Origin: Nesterenkonia natronophila
GTDB lineage: Bacteria; Actinomycetota; Actinomycetes; Actinomycetales; Micrococcaceae
NCBI RefSeq assembly: GCF_003595215.1
Contig: NZ_QYZP01000002.1
Coordinates: 744,001-808,000, forward strand
Direction: 5' to 3'
DNA: 64,000 nucleotides
This document shows positions 16,459 through 25,382 of this stretch, piece by piece. The notes under the pieces are model-generated. The model worked only from the letters and a program-made list of their open reading frames with translations, was not told the origin of the DNA and searched no databases. The translations under genes were made by a program, and so were the position numbers. Within the stretch, counting starts at the first letter, position 1, and every line of letters begins with the position of its first letter.

Positions 16459-19319
16459 GAAGGCGCTCCTCCAGGGTCACTAGTCAGTCGTTGATACGCG
16501 GGGAAGAGCAGTTCGAGACGCTGCTTGTCACCAGTAAGACGGCTACTGGAGCCGAAAGCCTTATCAACTTCAGTGTCTAGGGTGTTGTGAGCCCTCTGGA
16601 GGCCCTTGTGGCCACCCATAAGATAAGGGTCGTAGAGATCAGCCAGGGACTGGTCTGGGCGCTCGTCGCGAGCTAAGAGGATCTTTTGACCGGCGTCGAT
16701 AATCCGCTGGCGGGTGGCTTCTTCGAGGTCAGGCACTGGGAAGGTGTTCCAGGTAACTGTGCTCGACAACCGGTAGTCGGATTTTAGCCGGCCTCCAACT
16801 GTGCGCTGCCATGTCATGAACATAGATGAAGAGACTAACGAGAACAGCAGGCCGTCCTCATCGGGAGCGATGAATACCAGATCTGTTGCGATGACGTCAG
16901 GCATAAACCTCTTCGCGGTCCAATAACGCCGTCGTTTACTCACAACTTTAGGGACACAGAGGTACGGTCCCGCTGGGTGAAATGGGGTCGGGCGAAACAA
17001 ATGTGGGGTGTCCTTGAGCTTGTAAGCGTCTCCGGTCTTCGGCTGAGAAACTCTCCACCTGTGGCACCCTTCTACAGCGTCTCGGATGTTCTTCGAGGCT
17101 CTTAAGTCCTTCGATGTGAGATCTTCGAGCCAGAGGCACCAACGTTCGATGTCGTTGATGAGTTCTACCGATCCCACGAGTCGCCGCAGGTACTTGGCGG
17201 CAATGGGGTCCTGATCGAGTCCCCGAGTCCCTTCGCTCGCTTTGAAGGTGAGGTGCCCGCCGTCTGTGGGTTGAGCTCCCCTTGTCATTGGTGGCAGCGC
17301 CGGAGACAGCGGCTTATTAGACTTTCTGATCAGAACGCTCGGACCATCTATGAGATACGCGTTGATGCCGTTGGTGACCCGCTGCGGCTCCGGGTCACCG
17401 CTGACGTGGGCGTAGTCCCAGAGACGGCGTCGGGGCTCCTTATCTTTAGTGAAGCCGACGATGACGCAGTGCACGGCGGCCTTGCCGGGTGCCTCAGAAT
17501 CCCAGGCAAATGTTCGGTGCGCGAACTTGATGCTCCAGCCGTCCCGGTAAAGGGGGCCGAAGAGCGCGGGGACGGGTTGGCCTTGGCTGATGCTGTTGGT
17601 GGTGACGTAGGCGAACTCGCCGGGCCGTTCAGCCAGCAGGTCTTTGGACTTGGCGTGCCACGCTGTCACGTAGTCGAGATAACCGTCGTAGTCCTTCCCC
17701 CAGACCCGCCTCATGTCCTCCGTCTGCACCGGCGTCTTAGTGTACTGTCCGATGAAAGGCGGGTTTCCGAACACGAAGGTCTTACCGTCCGGGACAGGCA
17801 GCTCAGCGTTCCAGTCGAGGTCTAGGGCGTTGCCGTGGATGATCTTCGCGGTAATCGTGATCGGCAACCGGTCAGGTGCCTGTCCAGTCCGGGCAGCCAG
17901 CTCACGGTTGGCCTGCTGATCCACGAGGAACATCGCGGTCTCGGCGATCTTCGCAGGCCACCAGTTCAGCTCGAAACCGTAGAACTTGTCGATGGTCAGC
18001 AGCTGATCCAAGGTCGAGTCCAATGTGCCGGTGATGGTGCCTTCACGGCGACGACGTTCGACTATCAGATCGGTTTCGATCTGGCGCAGTTGGGCGTATG
18101 CGACGTTGAGGAAGTTCCCCGCCCCGCAAGCTGGGTCGATGTAGATGTTCGAGGCGATCTGCTGCTGTAAACGGCGCAGCGGGGCCACCTGGTGGGTTTC
18201 GCTGATGAGCCGGTCGGCTTCCTTGCGGTAGTCATCCAGGAACAGTGGGCCGAGTGTCTTGAGGATGTTCTTCTCAGAGGTGTAGTGCTCACCATCTCCG
18301 CGACGGGCGTCCTTGGACTTCACCAGCTGGAACATTGCCCCAAAGATCGCCGGGGATATGGAGGTCCATCGGAAGCGGGCCGCATCCAGGAGCACCTCTT
18401 TGAACTCCGCCGGGACCGAGTAGCCTACCTGTCCGGTGCCGTCGAAGACCCCCCCGTTGACGTACGGGAACCGTGACTCCAGATCAGGGAGATTACCCCG
18501 GTACTTCTTCCGTCGGGTGCCGGGATTCTCGTTGAGCACATTGAACAGGCCATCGAGGGCTGGTCCGATGTTCTTCGAGGCCACCGAATCGATCCACCGA
18601 AAGAACAAGTCCTGCTCCCAAAGACCGGCGTCGTCCCCGTAGAGCAGGAACAGCAAACGAGTCATCAGGACCGATGCGAGTTCAGTGTCGTCATCCTCCT
18701 CTTCAGCGGTGGTGGGGGCGTCATCACCGACTTCCTCATCGGCCTCCTCGCCAGCCAGGGCGTTGAACAGATTGGCCATAAGCTTGGCTGCCTCAATGGA
18801 GGCATTCTCCTGCTCACGCTTGGTGAGTGCTTCCACACCGGCGAAGAACAGCAACTGCTCCAAATGGTCCGGCACCTGGTCGATGGTGAACCTCAGAGTC
18901 CAGGAATCCTCACCCAACCTGTCCAGACGGATGTTCTCGAAATCAGTGGCAATAATGAACCGCGGCCACTCATGAGAGCTGACAGTCCCACCGTTGAGGT
19001 AGTCCATCGCCTGCTCATAAGCGACGTCGAGGTTTTTGCCTAGGGACTTTGCCTCACCGATGACGACGCCAGACCAAAAGAAGTCAATGAATCCAGCCCC
19101 GCCAGTCGAACCACGATCGGCGTTGCGCTCGAAGACGTCGATCCGCTCCGGGTTGATGTCAAAGCACCGCATCAGGTCAGACCAGAACTGCTGAGCATGC
19201 CGCTTCTCCGAGCCAGACTCCGTGCCCTCAACGTGCCAGCTGGCGATACGCTCGCCCCAGAAAGCAGAAAACTCCGCAAGCTTACGTTTGATCACGGCTC
19301 GGTCTACGACTTCATGCAT
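16455..19319 (-). CDS. Type IIL restriction-modification enzyme, MmeI-like (nuclease + adenine methyltransferase + TRD)
   Basis: Single-chain enzyme of 954 residues predicted to methylate one strand of its site and cut at a distance. The N-terminal nuclease motif is intact: Asp79, nine residues, then Glu89-Ala-Lys91 (D-X9-EXK), with the spacing I recall for MmeI. A helical linker holds an acidic stretch near residues 190-212. The methyltransferase follows, with motif I DPACGAGNF (395-403) and catalytic motif IV NPPF (519-522), an N6-adenine type. Residues from about 620 form the target-recognition and C-terminal domains. The ATG has a GAGGGG ribosome site about eight bases upstream. It leads an operon with the AlbA_2 gene. 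The recognition site cannot be read from sequence. Confidence 0.88.
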   Translation of the reverse strand: MHEVVDRAVIKRKLAEFSAFWGERIASWHVEGTESGSEKRHAQQFWSDLMRCFDINPERIDVFERNADRGSTGGAGFIDFFWSGVVIGEAKSLGKNLDVAYEQAMDYLNGGTVSSHEWPRFIIATDFENIRLDRLGEDSWTLRFTIDQVPDHLEQLLFFAGVEALTKREQENASIEAAKLMANLFNALAGEEADEEVGDDAPTTAEEEDDDTELASVLMTRLLFLLYGDDAGLWEQDLFFRWIDSVASKNIGPALDGLFNVLNENPGTRRKKYRGNLPDLESRFPYVNGGVFDGTGQVGYSVPAEFKEVLLDAARFRWTSISPAIFGAMFQLVKSKDARRGDGEHYTSEKNILKTLGPLFLDDYRKEADRLISETHQVAPLRRLQQQIASNIYIDPACGAGNFLNVAYAQLRQIETDLIVERRRREGTITGTLDSTLDQLLTIDKFYGFELNWWPAKIAETAMFLVDQQANRELAARTGQAPDRLPITITAKIIHGNALDLDWNAELPVPDGKTFVFGNPPFIGQYTKTPVQTEDMRRVWGKDYDGYLDYVTAWHAKSKDLLAERPGEFAYVTTNSISQGQPVPALFGPLYRDGWSIKFAHRTFAWDSEAPGKAAVHCVIVGFTKDKEPRRRLWDYAHVSGDPEPQRVTNGINAYLIDGPSVLIRKSNKPLSPALPPMTRGAQPTDGGHLTFKASEGTRGLDQDPIAAKYLRRLVGSVELINDIERWCLWLEDLTSKDLRASKNIRDAVEGCHRWRVSQPKTGDAYKLKDTPHLFRPTPFHPAGPYLCVPKVVSKRRRYWTAKRFMPDVIATDLVFIAPDEDGLLFSLVSSSMFMTWQRTVGGRLKSDYRLSSTVTWNTFPVPDLEEATRQRIIDAGQKILLARDERPDQSLADLYDPYLMGGHKGLQRAHNTLDTEVDKAFGSSSRLTGDKQRLELLFPAYQRLTSDPGGAPS

Positions 19320-19622
19320 GTCAGCTGCCCCTCAGCGGTCGTCTACGAGAATGCCCATCAGCATACGGTAGGGGTCGAGAGAGTCTCTGAGGTGCAGGGA
19401 CGACACCGAGCTGTCCCTGCTCCGTTCTTGCGCGCTGGAGCGAAAACACCGGTTGCATCTGGGCACGAGGGTTAGACGGTGTGGGGGTTCCATAGAGTTG
19501 ACTGCCACTGAGATGACACTGGGCACAGTTCCATGGGAACACATTAGACAAACGACAGGCGACCTCAAGAGAGAAAGTATCGTTTCCTTGAACAGACCGG
19601 GTATACGAAGGTATGTAGCTTG
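19320..19622. other. Non-coding gap between the type IIL gene and the IS fragment
   Basis: No convincing gene on either strand. Around 19514-19532 lies TGACACTGGGCACAGTTCC, which loosely mirrors the sequence at 19933-19950 on the other side of the IS fragment (shared blocks CTGGG and GTTCC). It could be one degraded end of the element. The gap should also hold the promoter for the type IIL operon, but no clear -35/-10 pair stands out. Confidence 0.4.
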
Positions 19623-19868
19623 TCACTTGTCCTCATCGGGAGAGGTCTTCTCCTTGTCTGTTGCGGCGGCTGGACTTCGCCGGTAGACGGAGCCTAACCG
19701 CTCGCCGTTGGGCTCGATTACGCCAGCCTCAACGCGGGCTTGGTGGCGCCACTTGTAGATCGTGGCAGCAGAGACACCGAGATCTTGGGCGAGGTCATCG
19801 ACGCGGCGTCCTTTATCGAGTAAAGACAGCACGCGTTCACGGAACTGATGGGAGTACTGACGGGGCAT
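19623..19868 (-). CDS. IS3-type OrfA helix-turn-helix protein, orphan fragment of an insertion sequence
   Basis: 81 residues resembling the DNA-binding OrfA half of an IS3-family transposase: MPRQYSHQFRERVLSLLDKG, then a helix-turn-helix (VDDLAQDLGVSAATIYKWRH). Start at 19868 is set by AGGAGGG three to nine bases upstream. After GERLG the usual leucine zipper is replaced by a Lys/Glu/Asp-rich tail, and no OrfB with a DDE core follows, so the element is broken and immobile by itself. It sits between two restriction genes, a common scar of island assembly. A small free-standing regulator is a less likely reading. Confidence 0.65.
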   Translation of the reverse strand: MPRQYSHQFRERVLSLLDKGRRVDDLAQDLGVSAATIYKWRHQARVEAGVIEPNGERLGSVYRRSPAAATDKEKTSPDEDK

Positions 19869-19881
19869 ATTCCCTCCTAAG

Positions 19882-19904
19882 GGTTGTGTCAGATTCTCAC
19901 AACC
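19882..19904. repeat. Hairpin upstream of the IS OrfA fragment
   Basis: GGTTGTG (19882-19888) pairs with CACAACC (19898-19904) across a nine-base loop, just ahead of the OrfA ribosome site. It may be part of the element's end or control translation of OrfA. Confidence 0.5.
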
Positions 19905-19908
19905 GAAG

Positions 19909-19950
19909 GGAACCAAACCCAGGACACGTCAAGGACGGAACTAAACCCAG
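19909..19950. repeat. 14-base direct repeat pair at the IS edge
   Basis: GGAACCAAACCCAG at 19909-19922 recurs as GGAACTAAACCCAG at 19937-19950 (13 of 14 identical, 28-base period). The pair lies between the OrfA fragment and the GmrSD-type gene, and the second copy is close to that gene's stop. Probably the terminal region of the insertion sequence or transposase-binding repeats. Confidence 0.55.
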
Positions 19951-19961
19951 TACGGTTCAGA

Positions 19962-22079
19962 TCAGCTGTGTTGAAGGTTGAGGTTCTGGTATTCAGAGCG
20001 GACGTCCCGGAGGCGCCGTCCATCACTCACAGCCCAGAAGTACCAACCGTTCGTCGTCTTCTTCCGTAGGGCGTGACCAGCCGCAGAAGGTGACGTGTAT
20101 CGCTTTCCGTCCAGCTCAATCGCACCATCCGGCATCAGCACCGCTTCTTTGCCCTTAAAGTCACGATGGGTAGCCGACAACGAGTCTCCGCCTTTCAAGA
20201 GCCCTGCCTCGATCAGGTGCTTGAGTTCGACCCAATCACCGGCCTTAGTCTGAGGATCGACGACCTTGCCGAGATGCCCCTCAGGTACGGGCCATATATC
20301 GAGCATGGCGTCGATGAGTTCCACGGTGCGATGGTCGATGAGCGTCTCGTCCCAATCGTGGTGCTCCGTCTTGCCTACGACCCGACCGGTGAGCGTGATG
20401 GTGTTGTGCTGGAGTAGGGCAGTACGTTTCGTCGGCCAGGGACCGTTCGAGACTCTTGAGTTCAGTGACTTTGTAAGAAGGGTGAGATTGCCCAGCCGGT
20501 GTACCCTCACCTGGCGTGCCTCTTCAGCCTCGGGGGTATTCACCGGCCACGTGCCTTCCCAATTTCGAGGCAAGATGTGCTCAATCGGATAATTCTTGCG
20601 CTCGACCTGCGGCTGGCCAGTCTCGGCCCTGTAGTGGTCTTCGATGGCCTCAAGGAACATGCGCAGCCTCGACCGTGGAAATCGTCTGTACACAGCCTCT
20701 GTGCCTAAAGCCTGCCGGACCTCCTCGTCCCCGGGCCAGTAGGTGCTAGTGACATTAAGTCGCGCTAAATGACCGATCACTCGTTCGGGCAATTCGCTGG
20801 CGGACGCGCCTGTGTTCGCGGCGATGACGTCAGCGACAATGCGTCCCAAGTCGCTGCCTGTCAAACGCAGCATCTGGCGACGGTATACCCAACTCTCGGC
20901 AGCCTGAATGATCCTGTCAATGTATTGCTGTGGAAGGTTCCGTCCTGGCTCATACAGCCAGATGATCAATGGTTTCAGAACCTCAATGCCACTTGCTCGC
21001 ATTCGATAAAAGGCCATGCCTGCAGAATCCAACGACCCGCCAGCGTGTGTCGCGGCTTCGGTCCACGCCTGATACTGCTGGGCTTGATGTTTGATCGTCG
21101 GCAGTAACTCTGTCATCTTCAGGCCCGACTCTAGTTCTACCCATGATTTGAAACGGCTAAAGGTGGCCTGCGGACTGACTTCTTCTCCTGTCCTAGCCGC
21201 CAACCACTGGTTGAAGAAAAGGGAACTCCGACTAACCAAGGTTCGACCGACACCTATTTCTTGCGCCCAGAACTCCGTCTCAAATGACCAGTCCTCGCGG
21301 TACGCACGCTTGGTGTCGGCGCCCTCGGCCTCGAGGCGCTGGAATACGAGATTGCGCACCAGATCGGCAGCAGTCAAGGGGGTCCCTCGCGCGTTGAGAG
21401 TCTCGAAGATTTCTTGCGAGTTTTCTGCCGGCTCTAGCTCGATCGACACGAGCTGCAGACCGTGGAGTAGGACGTTGGTCAATTCTTTGGCTTTAGTCCT
21501 GTAGTCATGCGCGTTGTGCGGTCCTAGCCATTGCGCAACGGCTGCCGAGAAGTACTGGTGTGCGGCAACGATCGGTGAGTCCGGGTGCGATAGATCCTCA
21601 TAATCGATGGGTGTTTCTGCGGTCAGAAGCTCGTCGAAGGGCTCTCGGTCCTTGTTTAGGTGGCGGAGCTTGAGGGGACTGTCACCGTCTTCTACGTACT
21701 TCTCGGCGTTGTGTGTGAGGTCTTCGAGCTGCCCAGCAGGCTTTGAAAGATCAGCCTGCTCCAGCAACGATCGGGTCGCATCAGCGACGATATGGAGAGT
21801 AGTCAGTCTCTGCTGGCCGTCAATCACGTTCCACGCAGGCAAGCGACTGCTTTGAGCCTCGCGGGACTGAATCACGACAGCACCGAGAAAGTGGGAAGCA
21901 TCTAAGTGCGGCTCGGCGATCCGGAGTTCTGCAACGCGACGGACGTCTTTCCACAGTGGCTCCCACTGCTCGGTCTCTTTCCACACATAGGGGCGCTGGA
22001 ATAACGGGATCACAAAGTGCTGCGGTATGTTGAACAGTTTCAGCGGTGTCTGCTTGAAAGTCTCCACAAACCAAAACAT
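19962..22079 (-). CDS. GmrSD-type DUF262/DUF1524 nuclease with C-terminal RAMA-like domain
   Basis: Predicted modification-dependent (type IV) restriction enzyme of about 705 residues. The N-terminal DUF262 domain shows IPLFQRPYVW (24-33) and the nucleotide-binding/ParB-like DGQQR (87-91). The DUF1524 His-Me nuclease domain has EHILPRNW with His501, then HRLGNLTLLTKSLNSRVSN. After residue 615 comes a block with HLIEAGLL, an aromatic/glycine pattern and RYTSPSAAGHALRKKTTNGW, matching the RAMA domain proposed to read modified DNA bases. The ATG at 22079 or the GTG at 22067 both fit the family start (VETFKQTPLKLF); neither has a strong ribosome site. Confidence 0.85.
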   Translation of the reverse strand: MFWFVETFKQTPLKLFNIPQHFVIPLFQRPYVWKETEQWEPLWKDVRRVAELRIAEPHLDASHFLGAVVIQSREAQSSRLPAWNVIDGQQRLTTLHIVADATRSLLEQADLSKPAGQLEDLTHNAEKYVEDGDSPLKLRHLNKDREPFDELLTAETPIDYEDLSHPDSPIVAAHQYFSAAVAQWLGPHNAHDYRTKAKELTNVLLHGLQLVSIELEPAENSQEIFETLNARGTPLTAADLVRNLVFQRLEAEGADTKRAYREDWSFETEFWAQEIGVGRTLVSRSSLFFNQWLAARTGEEVSPQATFSRFKSWVELESGLKMTELLPTIKHQAQQYQAWTEAATHAGGSLDSAGMAFYRMRASGIEVLKPLIIWLYEPGRNLPQQYIDRIIQAAESWVYRRQMLRLTGSDLGRIVADVIAANTGASASELPERVIGHLARLNVTSTYWPGDEEVRQALGTEAVYRRFPRSRLRMFLEAIEDHYRAETGQPQVERKNYPIEHILPRNWEGTWPVNTPEAEEARQVRVHRLGNLTLLTKSLNSRVSNGPWPTKRTALLQHNTITLTGRVVGKTEHHDWDETLIDHRTVELIDAMLDIWPVPEGHLGKVVDPQTKAGDWVELKHLIEAGLLKGGDSLSATHRDFKGKEAVLMPDGAIELDGKRYTSPSAAGHALRKKTTNGWYFWAVSDGRRLRDVRSEYQNLNLQHS

Positions 22080-22274
22080 ACCGTAAACGTCCGACACGCT
22101 ACCCGCGGACCTAGATGCAGGTGCTCGTATATGAACTCCATGAGGCGACTGCGCACCTTGCCCTAAGCCCACAACACGTTGAACTTGTAGTCGACGGGCT
22201 CCCGGCGCGGACAAAACTCTGAAGACAGGAAGTAGTCTGGACGTTCTGCTAGATACGACTAAGGAGCCCCCTCG

Positions 22275-22433
22275 GTGTCGACACTTACGGAGTTGGTGAG
22301 GCGGGCGCGTAAGACGGACCCGCGACGCGGCGCTGAACTAGAGGCCGAGATCGTTGCCTTGCCCGAAAGGCATACACTTGGGCCAGTCTTTAAGGAGCAT
22401 CAGCCCGAGATAGTCGAGTTGCCTGGTAAGGAG
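22275..22433 (+). pseudogene. N-terminal remnant of a type III (adenine) DNA methyltransferase
   Basis: From a GTG at 22275, with AAGGAG eight bases before it, about 50 codons match the conserved start of Mod-type site-specific methyltransferases: LVRRARKTDPRRGAELEAEI followed by VFKEHQPEIVELPGKE. The similarity stops abruptly near 22430, and the following codons are low-complexity and unlike any methyltransferase. No DPPY or FxGxG motif follows in any frame. This looks like a deletion that removed the rest of mod and any res gene, leaving its translation start ahead of the ATPase gene. Recognition is from memory of the family, so moderate. Confidence 0.5.
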
Positions 22434-22633
22434 AAGGCTTCCGCCACATCCAGTCCATGGCCGAGACGGGCGGAATGTTGCCTGTCCTTGTCCTCGTCAA
22501 GCATTGCGTGCGTGCGGCGGTCCACGACGTCCAAAGCGCCAAGGCACCGTATGAGGCGGGGGTGGCCAGTGACTACCTCCCTGCCCGCCCACCGTCTACC
22601 CTCATTCGGCACGGTGAGTCAAGGAGCGTGCGG

Positions 22634-25189
22634 ATGAGCGCCTACGAGGACGTGTTGGACTGGGCGAAGTCGAGGCCATGGTGGCAGCAAAAGGCGTTGG
22701 CCCGAATCGCCGGGGGCGAAGCGCTCGGACCGCAGGACCATGAGGAGATCGCGCGGACCCTCTTCGAAAATCCCGAGCCACCGCCAAACGGCGGCTGGTT
22801 CGCTCAACTGGCACCTACGCATGCCACGAAGGATGAGCCAGTCCGCATCGTAGCGGTGAGAGGACTCACGAACGTCAACCGTCTTGCGTCTGGTCAGGAG
22901 CTCACGTTCGCGCCAGAAGGACTCACGGTCGTGTTCGGGCACAATGCCAGTGGCAAGTCCGGGTACGCAAGGGTGATCCGGTCAATGGTACGAACGCGAC
23001 ATCGCGCCGACATTTTGACGGATGTTTTCGCTCAAACACCGGGGGAGCAAGCAGGGGAGGTTGTCTTCGCTGTGGGCGCGAGCGAGCGTGTTGCCCAATT
23101 GGGACAGCCAGCCGATCCCGACCTCAGCCGAGTTGCCTTCTATGATGAGCACTGCGGTGACACGTATCTCACAACCGAGGCGGAGATCTCGTATCGACCG
23201 GCTGCGGTCCAACTCTTAGACGACCTTGCGGCGGTCTGCACAGGTGTACGGCACGTGATTGAAGGTTGGAAGCAAGCAGCAAGTCACCCTGGCGCTTTGC
23301 CCAACGTAGATGCCCTCGGTCCCGGTGGGGTCTTCCTCCGAAGCCTGAGCGCCTCAACCGCAGACGACGCCATAAGCGCGGCAGTGGCGTGTCCTTCAGA
23401 CGTTGAGGAGCGGCTGCAGAATCAGGCGAACAAGATCGCACGTCTCAGAAGTTGCGACCCGACTCAAGAGAAACGGCAACTGACCGAAACCGCGTCTGCG
23501 CTCGAGGCGGTTCGTCAGCATCTCATAGCCCTCGACAAGGCTCTCGGGACGGAGGGTCAGAAGCGGCTTAAGGAACTGGCCGAAAGCGTGACGACAACCC
23601 AACACGCAGCTGGCCTCGCCTCACGTCAGGCGTTCGCAGACGAGCCACTTTCTGGAGTCGGATCGCGCGTATGGCAAACGTTGTGGCGTGCGGCGGAAGC
23701 ATACTCCAAGGAGGTGCATCCGGAAAATACGTTCCCTCATACCGAGGATGACGCTGTATGCGTCCTGTGTCAGCAGAAACTCAGCGACGATGCATCAGAC
23801 CGGCTCACCAGGTTCCACCAATTCGTCACGGACACGACCGCGCAAGAAGCTGAGGCCGCCGGGCGTGAGCTTGAACGCCTTCGATGTGACCTCGCACAAG
23901 TGGACATTACTCCTCGCGAGGTGTCGTCGGCCATCGCAACCGTGCTGCAGAGAGAAGGCGACTTCGCGGAGTCGCTCGACCCGCTCCTAGATAAACTCCA
24001 GATTCAAAAAGACGCGATGGTTGCTGGCGAGCAGCTAACTCCGGTCGATCTCCGGGCTCAGTTGACTCGGCTGCGGACGGCGGCTGCCGAGCACCGCCGC
24101 CGAGCTGCAGAGGTAAAGTCAGAAGGCTTCGCACAGGAAATAGACGAGGCTCGAGCCAAAGAAAAGCGCCTGCGCGACCAAATCGCGATGCGCGATGGCC
24201 GCGATTTGATAGAGGCGGAACGAACCAGGCTTCAGAAGGTCGCCGCGCTCAACTCGAAGTTCTCGGAAGCCAACACCCGCTCAATCACTGACAAGGCGGG
24301 CGACCTGACTCGGAGGTACGTAACCGAGGAGGCGCACGCCCGTTTCATGCGCCAGACAAGTAACCTCGGCCTAGAGCGCGTTACCTTCAAGGCCACCAAA
24401 GCCCGACAAGGCGCTCTATTGCATAAGGCAGACTTTCTGAACGCACGACCTGGAGTGAAACTTATTGAAGTGCTCTCAGAAGGAGAGCAGACAGCGCTGG
24501 GCTTCGCTGGTTTCCTCACCGAAGCCCACTTTGACGTAAGCAAGTCTGCTCTTGTGTTCGATGATCCCGTTTCGTCCCTCGACCACGTGAAGCGCGAGTC
24601 TGTTGCACGGGGAATTGTTGCATTGGCTGAAGAACGTCAAGTTGTCATCTTCACTCACGATGTAGCGTTCACCACGATGCTGCGAAAGGCTGCGAGCGAG
24701 TCCCAGGTGCACTTCGCGACGCGAGGGATAGAACAGCGACGCAAGGTTGGCCCGGGGTTTACGACTATGCATCACCCCTGGACAGCGCGGGATGCTGCCC
24801 AACGCATAGAAACGTTGCGGCAAGAAGTTGCGGCGCTGCGCCGTTACGAGGAGGGGATGATTGAGGGCGACTACCTCAGAGAAACCGAGAGCATCGCTGG
24901 TCGCATGTCTCAGACTTGGGAGCGCATTATCAGCCAGGTTCTCGCCGAGCCTCTGGTGGACTACACATCCTTGGAAGTCCGGGTTGGCAAATTGCGAGTG
25001 GTGGGCCGAGTCACAGCTGAGGACGTGAAGACCTACGACGACTCCTATAAGCGCATTTCGGGGTGGGCATCACGACACGACCCACACCCCGCAATGAACT
25101 ACACGGCCCCAACTGTCGACCAGTTGAATGAGGAGATCGAGGTGCTCGATACCTGGTTCAAGAAGGTGAAGAGGTACCAATCTTCGTGA
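22634..25189 (+). CDS. Large ABC-type ATPase with zinc-hook coiled coil (RloC/PrrC-like, AAA_13)
   Basis: 851-residue SMC/Rad50-like ATPase. Walker A is GHNASGKSG (102-110), the signature LSEGEQT (614-620), Walker B VFDDPVSSLDH (641-651) and the H-loop FTHD (673-676). The long helical insert between the halves carries CVLC at 376-379, like the zinc hook of Rad50 and RloC. RloC and PrrC are tRNA-cutting anticodon nucleases that wake when a restriction system is disturbed. The C-terminal 150 residues (RETESIAGRMSQTWERII, then SRHDPHPAMNY) could be an effector, but I cannot confirm the Arg-Glu-His triad. The ATG at 22634 has AAGGAG seven bases upstream; the frame is open further up over the methyltransferase remnant. 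Confidence 0.75.
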   Translation: MSAYEDVLDWAKSRPWWQQKALARIAGGEALGPQDHEEIARTLFENPEPPPNGGWFAQLAPTHATKDEPVRIVAVRGLTNVNRLASGQELTFAPEGLTVVFGHNASGKSGYARVIRSMVRTRHRADILTDVFAQTPGEQAGEVVFAVGASERVAQLGQPADPDLSRVAFYDEHCGDTYLTTEAEISYRPAAVQLLDDLAAVCTGVRHVIEGWKQAASHPGALPNVDALGPGGVFLRSLSASTADDAISAAVACPSDVEERLQNQANKIARLRSCDPTQEKRQLTETASALEAVRQHLIALDKALGTEGQKRLKELAESVTTTQHAAGLASRQAFADEPLSGVGSRVWQTLWRAAEAYSKEVHPENTFPHTEDDAVCVLCQQKLSDDASDRLTRFHQFVTDTTAQEAEAAGRELERLRCDLAQVDITPREVSSAIATVLQREGDFAESLDPLLDKLQIQKDAMVAGEQLTPVDLRAQLTRLRTAAAEHRRRAAEVKSEGFAQEIDEARAKEKRLRDQIAMRDGRDLIEAERTRLQKVAALNSKFSEANTRSITDKAGDLTRRYVTEEAHARFMRQTSNLGLERVTFKATKARQGALLHKADFLNARPGVKLIEVLSEGEQTALGFAGFLTEAHFDVSKSALVFDDPVSSLDHVKRESVARGIVALAEERQVVIFTHDVAFTTMLRKAASESQVHFATRGIEQRRKVGPGFTTMHHPWTARDAAQRIETLRQEVAALRRYEEGMIEGDYLRETESIAGRMSQTWERIISQVLAEPLVDYTSLEVRVGKLRVVGRVTAEDVKTYDDSYKRISGWASRHDPHPAMNYTAPTVDQLNEEIEVLDTWFKKVKRYQSS

Positions 25190-25382
25190 CTGAGACGACT
25201 CCGAGGCGGAGCCACTAGTCGCGACAAACCCAGGTTGAGGGGCGTTGGTGCACGGCGAGTACCACTTCATGCATGACCTCGACGCGCCGGAAGCCCGATC
25301 GTCGGAGTCTTGGCTCTTATCACTATCCTGGGCCTCTAAGACCCCGCCACCGCAATCCCGGAGCCTTCCCTTGACCCGCGAG
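25190..25382. other. Island edge, no recognisable gene
   Basis: Short broken frames only; the longest (plus strand, GTG near 25246) encodes no known domain. With the ISL3 fragment next to it and the bases up to 25903, it forms about 700 bases of scarred DNA closing the defence island. Confidence 0.4.

Noticed and set aside
22457..22633. Longer start for the zinc-hook ATPase
   Set aside because: The added 59 residues have no homology and cover the methyltransferase scar; AAGGAG points to 22634.
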